This document shows, one piece after another, positions 34,072-40,693 of a DNA stretch of 64,000 nt (positions are counted from its first letter, which is position 1; the number at the start of each line of letters is the position of its first letter). The DNA comes from Flavobacterium enshiense (GTDB taxonomy: Bacteria > Bacteroidota > Bacteroidia > Flavobacteriales > Flavobacteriaceae), in the NCBI RefSeq assembly GCF_022836875.1, contig NZ_CP090376.1:2542001-2606000 (forward strand), given 5' to 3'. Made by a program: the position numbers and the translations under genes. The notes under the pieces are model-generated. The model saw only the letters and a program-made list of their open reading frames with translations, did not search any database and was not told the DNA's origin.

Positions 34072-35244
34072 TTAATTGTTATCCCCTAAATTCTGGAATT
34101 TAGTACGCTTACTTCCTTCATACATTTCGTATTTCACTAAACGTGCTTCCAGCTTACCGTTGAAGAGCTTGATTTTTCGGGAAGGTTTTAAACCTACAAA
34201 CTTAAGCGCTTCCAGATTTGCTGTGATGAACCAGGCATTTGTTCCGGGATAGCTTTGCTTTAATGTATCACCGATTTCCCTGTAGAAGCGTTCCATTTCA
34301 ATATCCAGACGCTCTCCGTAAGGCGGATTGAAAACCATATGTAATGGTCCGCGTGTTTCTTTTTCGGTATCAAAAAAGTTACGTTCTGAGATTTTTACGT
34401 ACTCATCAAGATTAGCATTTCTGATATTGTCTTTAGCTTTCATAACAGCAGACGGCGCTTTATCATAACCCGTAATCGTATAATGGAAATCCTTGACCTT
34501 CTTCATCAGTGAATTCATGATTTGGTCGAACAAATCGTTGTCCCAATCATTCCAACGTTCAAATGCAAATTCCTTACGGTTGATGTTTGCAGGAATATTA
34601 CAGGCAATCATCGCTGCTTCGGCTAAAATAGTTCCCGAACCGCACATCGGATCTATAAAATCACCCTGTCCGTCCCAACCGGAAAGCAATAACATTCCTG
34701 CTGCCAAAACTTCATTAATCGGTGCGATATTGGTTGCTGTTTTATACCCTCTGTGATGCAATGAATCACCCGAACTGTCTAAAGAAACCGAACACTGGTC
34801 ACGATCAATGTGAACATTAATTCTTAAATCCGGAAAATCCTTGTCGATACTCGGACGCTTTCCGAATTTATCGCGAAACTGATCCACAATCGCATCTTTT
34901 GTTTTCAAAGCCACGAATTGTGAATGATTAAAATGTTCCGAATGCAAAGTTACATCCACCACAAATGTCTGATTTTCATTTAGGTACTTTGACCAGTCAA
35001 TCCCCTGAATACCTTTATACAGACTCGCTTCATTAAAAACACGAAACTGATAGATAGGCTTCAAAATTTTCAAAGCCGTGCGCAATGCCAGATTCGCTTT
35101 GTACATAAATCCCTTGTCCCCCGCAAAGCTTACCATACGGGTTCCCATTTCAACATCTTGTGCGCCCAGCTGACGCAACTCCTTTGCTAATATTTCTTCG
35201 AAGCCAAAAAAAGTTTTGGCAATCATTTTAAAATTCTGCTCCAT
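34072..35244 (-). CDS. THUMP-domain class I methyltransferase (RlmL-like)
   Basis: RNA m2G methyltransferase, 390 aa, resembling the N-terminal half of RlmKL that modifies G2445 of 23S rRNA. N-terminal THUMP/ferredoxin-like part about 1-155 (FFGFEEILAKELRQLGAQDVE), then Rossmann core with DPMCGSGTILAEAAMIA (motif I) and VFNPPYGERLD (NPPY motif IV). The C-terminal WFITANLEALKFVGLKPSRKIKLFNGKLEARL is the usual ending. Which nucleotide is modified is inference from the family. Divergent from a second methyltransferase at 35358. Confidence 0.92.
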   Translation of the reverse strand: MEQNFKMIAKTFFGFEEILAKELRQLGAQDVEMGTRMVSFAGDKGFMYKANLALRTALKILKPIYQFRVFNEASLYKGIQGIDWSKYLNENQTFVVDVTLHSEHFNHSQFVALKTKDAIVDQFRDKFGKRPSIDKDFPDLRINVHIDRDQCSVSLDSSGDSLHHRGYKTATNIAPINEVLAAGMLLLSGWDGQGDFIDPMCGSGTILAEAAMIACNIPANINRKEFAFERWNDWDNDLFDQIMNSLMKKVKDFHYTITGYDKAPSAVMKAKDNIRNANLDEYVKISERNFFDTEKETRGPLHMVFNPPYGERLDIEMERFYREIGDTLKQSYPGTNAWFITANLEALKFVGLKPSRKIKLFNGKLEARLVKYEMYEGSKRTKFQNLGDNN

Positions 35245-35318
35245 AATTTAATTTCAATCGCAATCCTTAAAATCCTAATTTCCGATTCCTAAATTGGATT
35301 ACATCGGCAAAAATACGC

Positions 35319-35326
35319 TAAATTTG
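35319..35326 (+). promoter_or_regulatory. -7 promoter box of methyltransferase/ZIP genes
   Basis: TAAATTTG fits TAnnTTTG, 31 nt before ATG 35358; a TTG at 35294-35296 lies 22 bp upstream as a possible -33 element. Confidence 0.6.
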
Positions 35327-35357
35327 CAAGATTAATTATCCTCCAACAGAAGAATAC

Positions 35358-36101
35358 ATGTCTGAAGCACAAAAAAAATCTACCGAAAACTGGTTTGCCT
35401 CCTGGTTCGATACTCCTTACTATCATATTTTATACAAAGAGCGCGACGAAGCGGAAGCCCAACATTTCATGGACAACCTTACGCATTATTTAAACCTTCC
35501 GGAGGATGCTAAAATCCTGGACCTGGCTTGTGGTAAAGGGCGCCATTCCATGTATCTGAACACATTGGGATTTGATGTTACGGGAGCCGATCTATCCGAA
35601 AACAGTATTGCGGAAGCTTCTGTGGCCGCCAATGAAAAACTGCATTTCACTGTGCACGATATGCGCCTTCCGTTCGAAGAAAAATTTGATGCCGTTTTCA
35701 ATTTGTTTACGAGTTTCGGGTATTTTGAAAACGACGATGATAACTTTACCACGTTAAAAGCTATTCACGACAGCCTTTCCGAATACGGGTTTGGGGTAAT
35801 TGACTTTATGAACGTAAACTATGTCATCAACAATCTGGTTCCGGAAGAAGTAAAAACTGTAGACGGAATCGATTTTCACATAAAACGCTACGTAAAAGAC
35901 AATCATATATTCAAAGAAATCGATTTTGATGCCGACGGACAACATTTTCATTTCACCGAAAAAGTAAAAGCCTTAACTTTAAACGATTTTGAACAGATGA
36001 TGGAAGAAGCCGGAATTTATCTTTTGGATGTTTTCGGCGATTATAAACTGCGCAAATTCTTTAAAAACGATTCGCAACGCCTCATAATGATATTCAAATA
36101 A
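35358..36101 (+). CDS. Class I SAM-dependent methyltransferase
   Basis: 247 aa, cytoplasmic. Methyltransferase fold with motif I ILDLACGKGRHSMYLN, VTGADLSENSIAEA, HDMRLPFEEKFDAVFNLFTSFGYF and NDDDNFTTLKAIHDSL. The substrate is unknown; this type (near 240 aa, FASWFDTPYYHILY opening) is conserved in Bacteroidetes. The ZIP transporter gene starts 1 bp after its stop, so they are cotranscribed. Confidence 0.88.
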   Translation: MSEAQKKSTENWFASWFDTPYYHILYKERDEAEAQHFMDNLTHYLNLPEDAKILDLACGKGRHSMYLNTLGFDVTGADLSENSIAEASVAANEKLHFTVHDMRLPFEEKFDAVFNLFTSFGYFENDDDNFTTLKAIHDSLSEYGFGVIDFMNVNYVINNLVPEEVKTVDGIDFHIKRYVKDNHIFKEIDFDADGQHFHFTEKVKALTLNDFEQMMEEAGIYLLDVFGDYKLRKFFKNDSQRLIMIFK

Positions 36102-36102
36102 T

Positions 36103-36798
36103 ATGATATACCTGCTGCCTTTACTTTCGGTTATTATAGGTTATGTTATAGCCACTTTTTTCCGTCCGAAAAGCAAAAAAAGCCTAAAAGTACTGCTTGC
36201 ATTCAGTGGTTCTTTTTTATTGGCATTAACGGTTTCACACCTGTTACCTACCGTCTATGAATCGGCACATCACGCAACCTCAGACGGTCACGTGCACGGT
36301 AACATCGGTTTTTTCATCATGTTTGGTATCGTGTTTCAAATCATACTCGAATATTTTTCGGAAGGAGCCGAACACGGACATGTGCACGGACACAATACCA
36401 TGTATCATATCCCATGGGCATTATTCATAAGTTTGTGTCTGCACGCACTGATGGAAGGAATGCCAGTGAGCCATCATCACGATTTAGCCTGGGGAATTGC
36501 GGTACACCACTTCCCTATTGCCATAATCCTGACTACTTTTTTAAGCGCATCACATCTGAACAAAGCTTCCATATTGGTATTCATGCTCGCTTTTGCAGCC
36601 ATGACGCCTCTTGGAACTATCGTTTCGGAAAGAGCACCAATGATTACTCATTTCTACTCAGAAATCACGGCATTTGTTATCGGAATCCTGTTTCATATTT
36701 CATCGACCATCATTTTTGAAACCAGTGACGGACACAAATTCAACATGGCAAAACTTTCGGCTATTTTACTCGGAATTGTGTTGGCGTATTTTATGTAG
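36103..36798 (+). CDS. ZIP family metal transporter
   Basis: Inner-membrane divalent-metal (probably zinc) permease, 231 aa. Begins MIYLLPLLSVIIGYVIATFF; histidine-rich cytoplasmic stretches HHATSDGHVHG and EHGHVHGHN; core helix motifs LCLHALMEGMPVSHHHDLAWGIAVHH (two metal-site His/Glu clusters) and LIGTIV-type MTPLGTIVSERA. Length is that of a short eight-helix ZIP. Coupled to the methyltransferase upstream. Confidence 0.9.
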   Translation: MIYLLPLLSVIIGYVIATFFRPKSKKSLKVLLAFSGSFLLALTVSHLLPTVYESAHHATSDGHVHGNIGFFIMFGIVFQIILEYFSEGAEHGHVHGHNTMYHIPWALFISLCLHALMEGMPVSHHHDLAWGIAVHHFPIAIILTTFLSASHLNKASILVFMLAFAAMTPLGTIVSERAPMITHFYSEITAFVIGILFHISSTIIFETSDGHKFNMAKLSAILLGIVLAYFM

Positions 36799-36826
36799 AT
36801 TTAGGCGTGACCGCAAGGGTCGGGCT

Positions 36827-36844
36827 TCCCGATAGCTATCGGGA
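36827..36844. repeat. 18-bp perfect palindrome (REP-like)
   Basis: TCCCGATAGCTATCGGGA, a perfect palindrome within GC-rich GTCGGGCTTCCCGATAGC, unlike the AT-rich surroundings. It is of the kind of dispersed palindromic element found between genes in Bacteroidetes. Confidence 0.6.
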
Positions 36845-36974
36845 CGTTGCAATCTTTTTTGTTAGAACGTTCGGCTTAAAAATTACGTTTTTTCTAAACA
36901 AAAAAGGATTTCCACTATTATCCCTCACGCAAAAAACTGCACTAAAGTACGATCGCAATCCAAAAGAAACTTTG

Positions 36975-36982
36975 TAACTTTG
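36975..36982 (+). promoter_or_regulatory. -7 promoter box of murQ operon
   Basis: TAACTTTG fits TAnnTTTG, 27 nt before ATG 37010; the in-frame TTG at 36980 lies inside the box and is therefore not the start. Confidence 0.65.
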
Positions 36983-37009
36983 AACCTAAGCCACTTAGCA
37001 ACTTATAAA

Positions 37010-37822
37010 ATGACTTTTACCAAAACCACAGAACAATCCTCAAATTACGAGCAACTTGAAAAAATGTCGGTGCACGATTTACTGACCAATATCAACAACG
37101 AAGATAAAACCGTTCCGCTTGCGGTCGAAAAAGCTTTACCACAAATCGAAATCCTGGTTTCTAAAGTTGTGGAACAGATGAAAAAAGGCGGAAGACTATT
37201 CTACATCGGAGCAGGAACTTCAGGACGATTAGGAATTGTAGATGCTTCCGAATGTCCTCCTACTTTTGGTGTTCAGTTTGATTTGGTAATCGGAATCATC
37301 GCGGGCGGGGATACTGCCATCCGTAAAGCTGTGGAATTTGCAGAAGACGATAAAGAACAGGCCTGGAAAGATTTGTCCGAATGGAATATCAACGAAAATG
37401 ACTTTGTAATCGGAATTGCGGCTTCAGGAACGACACCATATGTAATCGGTGGATTGGAAAAATGCAACGAAAACAATATCATCACCGGATGTATTACCTG
37501 CAACGAAGGAAGTCCGTTGTCCAAAACGGCTCAATTCCCCATTGAAGTAGTTGTTGGACCGGAATTCGTAACCGGAAGCAGCCGTATGAAAGCCGGTACT
37601 GCCCAAAAATTGGTTTTAAACATGATTTCTACGGCAACCATGATTCAGCTTGGGCGAGTAAAAGGTAATAAAATGGTCGATATGCAATTGAGCAATGTAA
37701 AATTAATCGATCGTGGTGTCCGCATGATAATGGGAGAAATTCCGGTATCCTATGACGAAGCAAAAGCATTGTTGGAAAAACACGGAAGCGTTAGAAAAGC
37801 GGTTGAAAATTTCAATAAATAA
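37010..37822 (+). CDS. murQ: N-acetylmuramic acid 6-phosphate etherase
   Basis: Cleaves the lactyl ether of MurNAc-6-phosphate in peptidoglycan recycling; 270 aa from ATG 37010. SIS domain with GAGTSGRLGIVDASECPPTFG (sugar-phosphate site and catalytic Glu), GIAASGTTPYVIGGLE, AIEVVVGPEFVTGSSRMKAGTAQK and VDMQLSNVKLIDRGVRM. The usual partner kinase is not next to it. It heads an operon with two small secreted proteins, DUF6095, DUF1572 and a lipoprotein. Confidence 0.95.
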   Translation: MTFTKTTEQSSNYEQLEKMSVHDLLTNINNEDKTVPLAVEKALPQIEILVSKVVEQMKKGGRLFYIGAGTSGRLGIVDASECPPTFGVQFDLVIGIIAGGDTAIRKAVEFAEDDKEQAWKDLSEWNINENDFVIGIAASGTTPYVIGGLEKCNENNIITGCITCNEGSPLSKTAQFPIEVVVGPEFVTGSSRMKAGTAQKLVLNMISTATMIQLGRVKGNKMVDMQLSNVKLIDRGVRMIMGEIPVSYDEAKALLEKHGSVRKAVENFNK

Positions 37823-37833
37823 TCTAGGATCAA

Positions 37834-38304
37834 ATGAAATTCAAAATTATTGTATCTTTATTCCTATTAGCATCGTTATCAGCCTTTTCTCAAGAACTTA
37901 AATATAAAACGGGAGGAAGAATTTTTGATTCGAACAACCAAAAACTGGCATCAAAAGAGGTTAGGGAATTACTGATAAAACAACCAGAAATACTGGAATC
38001 TTACAATGAAGGAAGATCAGAAAAAATCTTTGGAAACGCACTAATGTACGGAGGAATAGCTTTGGCGGCAACCGACTTAATTGTCGCAGCCACAAAAGAA
38101 GGTGAATATCCAACAGCACTAACGGTTGTAGGAGTTGCGTCGATTTTCTTGTCAGTACCTATTAAATACATTTCCACTAAAAAATTAAAAACCGTCGTGA
38201 AAGATTATAATGCTGCATTATCAAAAAAAGACAGCGGTTTCAATTTTGAATCGATGTCCATAGTTTCAAACGGAAAAGGATTGGGTTTACGAATGACTTT
38301 TTAA
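37834..38304 (+). CDS. Unknown membrane-associated protein in murQ operon
   Basis: 156 aa. Signal peptide ending AFSQ, then a polar stretch, two hydrophobic segments in the middle (NALMYGGIALAATDLIVAA and ALTVVGVASIFLSVPI) and the C-terminal ending FESMSIVSNGKGLGLRMTF. I do not recognise it. The end matches that of the next small protein (SNGKGLGLRMTF against NANGYGLQITF), so the two are probably paralogues. 11 bp after murQ. Confidence 0.6.
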   Translation: MKFKIIVSLFLLASLSAFSQELKYKTGGRIFDSNNQKLASKEVRELLIKQPEILESYNEGRSEKIFGNALMYGGIALAATDLIVAATKEGEYPTALTVVGVASIFLSVPIKYISTKKLKTVVKDYNAALSKKDSGFNFESMSIVSNGKGLGLRMTF

Positions 38305-38337
38305 AAACAGTTACAACAAATCAATATCGAAGTCACC

Positions 38338-38520
38338 ATGAAAAAATTGCTTGCTTTATTTTGCTTCTTTATCCTGACAATGGCTTCTGCGCAGAAAATT
38401 TCGCTGCAAAAAGCTCTCGAAATTTATAACGATGAAATAAAGACAGCCCTAGGTGCAACAGGCTTTGACCTGAATATTTTAACGAATGCCAACGGGTACG
38501 GACTTCAAATTACATTTTAA
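38338..38520 (+). CDS. Small secreted protein, probable shortened paralogue
   Basis: 60 aa: a signal peptide (MKKLLALFCFFILTMASAQ) and then a 41-residue tail KISLQKALEIYNDEIK...ANGYGLQITF that aligns with the last ~40 residues of the preceding protein (YN core, closing GxGLxxTF). The middle hydrophobic part is missing, as if an internal deletion had produced a mini version. Start ATG 38338 is clear. It overlaps nothing and the next gene follows after 3 bp. Confidence 0.55.
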   Translation: MKKLLALFCFFILTMASAQKISLQKALEIYNDEIKTALGATGFDLNILTNANGYGLQITF

Positions 38521-38523
38521 ATC

Positions 38524-38751
38524 ATGTCAACAAACAAAGCATTATTAATGAAAGGAATCCGATATCTGGCATTTGCAGTGCCGCTAATGTTTATCGGACC
38601 AACAATAATTCACAGTTCATTTAAAAATCAGGAACATCCATTATATATTCCAATTCTGGGGATAGGTATCCTTTTTTGTATCGGATCGATGTTTTTGATG
38701 TTCAAAGGAATACAAACCATGGTAAAAAGCTTGTTCGATGGAGACCAATAA
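38524..38751 (+). CDS. DUF6095 family membrane protein
   Basis: 75 aa. Two hydrophobic segments (YLAFAVPLMFIGPTIIHSSF and YIPILGIGILFCIGSMFLMF) and a basic end. Typical DUF6095 protein, regularly found beside murQ in Flavobacteriaceae. Function unknown. It overlaps the next gene by 14 nt. Confidence 0.8.
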   Translation: MSTNKALLMKGIRYLAFAVPLMFIGPTIIHSSFKNQEHPLYIPILGIGILFCIGSMFLMFKGIQTMVKSLFDGDQ

Positions 38752-39313
38752 ATCATATCTGGAAAGTGTAAAAAAACTGTTTCTGTATTATAAAACAATC
38801 GGCGAAAAAGCCATTGAGCAATTAGAACCGGAACAGCTTTTTGTTACTGTTAACGACAATACGAATTCTATTGCGGTGATCGTTAAACACCTTTCCGGAA
38901 ATATGTTGTCGCGTTGGACCGATTTCCTTACATCAGATGGCGAAAAAGAATGGCGCAACAGGGACGGTGAATTCGAACAAACCTTCACAACCAAAGAAGA
39001 AGTAATGGCTTCCTGGGAAAAAGGATGGAAATGTTTTTCGGATGCACTCGATGCTTTAGAGCCCAAACAGCTTTCACAAATCATCTACATCAGAAACGAA
39101 GGACATAATGTAATGGAAGCAATTAACCGTCAGCTGGCACATTATCCGTACCATGTAGGCCAAATTGTATTTTATGCCAAAATGCTTAAAAAAACAGAAT
39201 GGACAAGCCTTTCCATTCCGAAAAACAAATCAGACGATTACAATGCCGAAAAATTTTCGAAAGAAAAAAGCACAAAGCATTTTACAGATGATGAACTTAA
39301 CAAACTAAAATGA
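38738..39313 (+). CDS. DinB-like DUF1572 protein
   Basis: 191 aa, cytoplasmic. Four-helix bundle of the DinB/DUF1572 type: VKKLFLYYKTIGEKAIEQL, VIVKHLSGNMLSRWTDFL, a glutamate-rich middle and EAINRQLAHYPYHVGQIVFYAK, which includes the conserved HxxHxxQ metal-site pattern. The family contains metal-dependent thiol transferases and uncharacterised proteins; the activity here is unknown. Overlaps DUF6095 by 14 nt and the lipoprotein gene by 4 nt. Confidence 0.85.
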   Translation: METNKSYLESVKKLFLYYKTIGEKAIEQLEPEQLFVTVNDNTNSIAVIVKHLSGNMLSRWTDFLTSDGEKEWRNRDGEFEQTFTTKEEVMASWEKGWKCFSDALDALEPKQLSQIIYIRNEGHNVMEAINRQLAHYPYHVGQIVFYAKMLKKTEWTSLSIPKNKSDDYNAEKFSKEKSTKHFTDDELNKLK

Positions 39314-39681
39314 AAAAAATATACCTACTTCCTATCCTTACTTTATTAATTTCCTGCTACAATCAGGAACGCAACTGCAAAGATTTCAAAACAGGAAAAT
39401 TTGAATTCGTACAGCAAATCAACGGTGAAGAAAAAAAATCGGTTTTCGAACGTACAGAAACACTTCAGATCGAAACCTTCAACGGAAAAACAGATACAGC
39501 ATCTGTGCGCTGGGTAAACGATTGTGAATTTGTGCTTCAAAAATTACATCCTAAAACCATGCAGGAAAAAAAAGCAATCGCAATGAAAATACTGACAACC
39601 AATGAAAAAGGATACTCATTTGAATATGCTTTCGTTGGAGACGGTAAAAAACAACGCGGTTCTGTAACAAAAATCGAATAA
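39310..39681 (+). CDS. Small lipoprotein
   Basis: 123 aa; lipobox LLISC at residue ~16, then NQERNCKDFKTGKFEF. The mature domain has FxF/EFVQQ strands and a conserved-looking WVNDCEFVLQKL with a second cysteine, likely disulfide-bonded to the CKDF cysteine. Small flavobacterial lipoproteins with this GxFEFxxxxNG...W.nDCEF pattern are sometimes mis-named topoisomerase in databases because of weak database names; there is no basis for that here. Its ATG overlaps the DUF1572 stop. Confidence 0.65.
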   Translation: MKKIYLLPILTLLISCYNQERNCKDFKTGKFEFVQQINGEEKKSVFERTETLQIETFNGKTDTASVRWVNDCEFVLQKLHPKTMQEKKAIAMKILTTNEKGYSFEYAFVGDGKKQRGSVTKIE

Positions 39682-39717
39682 CATACGTTTAACAGCTTTA
39701 TAATTTAAAATTTTATA

Positions 39718-40491
39718 ATGGAAGTATTTCTGACTCCTGATGCGTGGATCGCTTTATTAACCCTTACCTTTTTGGAAATTGTATTAGGTATTGACAACAT
39801 CATCTTCATTTCTATTGTTACCGGAAAATTACCGGCTGAAAAAAGAAAAAAAGCCACACGAATTGGATTATTTTTAGCCATGTTCATGCGAATTGGCTTA
39901 TTAATGGGAATCACTTACCTGATTGCCATGAAAAAACCGTGGTTTAGTCTTGAACTGGGCTGGTTCAACGCTAAGTTTACGGGACAGGCCATAATATTGC
40001 TGCTTGGAGGTATATTCCTGATTTATAAAAGTACCAAAGAAATCCATGAGAAAGTAGATCATAAAGGAGAAGAAGAAAAAGAATTAAAAACATCTGCAGC
40101 TAAATCTTTTGGCAGCGTAATTGTTCAGATTTTGTTAATCGACCTTATTTTCTCCGTTGACAGTATCCTTACGGCAGTTGGTATGACCAACGGTGTAACT
40201 GGTGCATTATACATCATGGTTACTGCGGTAGTGATTTCCGTAGGAGTAATGCTATTGTTCGCGGTACCGGTTGGTAATTTCGTTAATGCAAACCCATCAA
40301 TCCAGATTTTAGGTTTAGCTTTCCTGATTCTTATCGGTTTTATGCTTATAACCGAGAGTATGCACCTATCTGATGCTTCCTTAGTGGGACAACATGTCGG
40401 GGTGGTTCCGAAAGGCTATCTGTATTTTGCCATTGCGTTTTCATTGGCAGTGGAATTCCTAAACATGAAAATGCGTAAAAAAGGTAAATAA
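39718..40491 (+). CDS. TerC family integral membrane protein
   Basis: Inner-membrane protein of 257 aa; TerC relatives export metals such as manganese. Motifs EIVLGIDNIIFISIV and DLIFSVDSILTAVG with the paired buried aspartates, IGLFLAMFMRIGLLMGI, and a C-terminal SLAVEFLNMKMRKKGK. About seven helices. Metal export is inference from family. Follows the lipoprotein gene by 36 bp, with a terminator after it. Confidence 0.92.
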   Translation: MEVFLTPDAWIALLTLTFLEIVLGIDNIIFISIVTGKLPAEKRKKATRIGLFLAMFMRIGLLMGITYLIAMKKPWFSLELGWFNAKFTGQAIILLLGGIFLIYKSTKEIHEKVDHKGEEEKELKTSAAKSFGSVIVQILLIDLIFSVDSILTAVGMTNGVTGALYIMVTAVVISVGVMLLFAVPVGNFVNANPSIQILGLAFLILIGFMLITESMHLSDASLVGQHVGVVPKGYLYFAIAFSLAVEFLNMKMRKKGK

Positions 40492-40513
40492 TCATTTATA
40501 CAGTTATACAATC

Positions 40514-40545
40514 AAAGAGCTCTCAAAACTGAGGGCTTTTTTGTT
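40514..40545 (+). terminator. Terminator of terC
   Basis: Stem AGCTCTCA (40518-40525) / TGAGGGCT (40530-40537), one wobble pair, loop AAAC, then TTTTTTG. Inverted near-copy of the next terminator. Confidence 0.8.
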
Positions 40546-40663
40546 TATTCCCAATCAAAAGTTATTTACTTCTAACTACCAAAGTAATTCTATATGCAAT
40601 GATTTAAACTTTTAAATCTACCGAAAAAGCAAAAAAAGCATCAAAATAATCTAATTATAAATA

Positions 40664-40691
40664 AAAAAGCTCTCAGTTTTGAGAGCTTTTT
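40664..40691 (-). terminator. Terminator of parC operon
   Basis: Perfect stem AAAAAGCTCTCA (40664-40675) / TGAGAGCTTTTT (40680-40691), loop GTTT. A- and T-rich on both sides, so it also works in the other direction. Confidence 0.8.
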
Positions 40692-40693
40692 TA

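Noticed and set aside
39310..39681. Calling the small lipoprotein a topoisomerase, since parC and parE are nearby
   Set aside because: It is a 123-aa lipoprotein without any topoisomerase motif; proximity is a coincidence.
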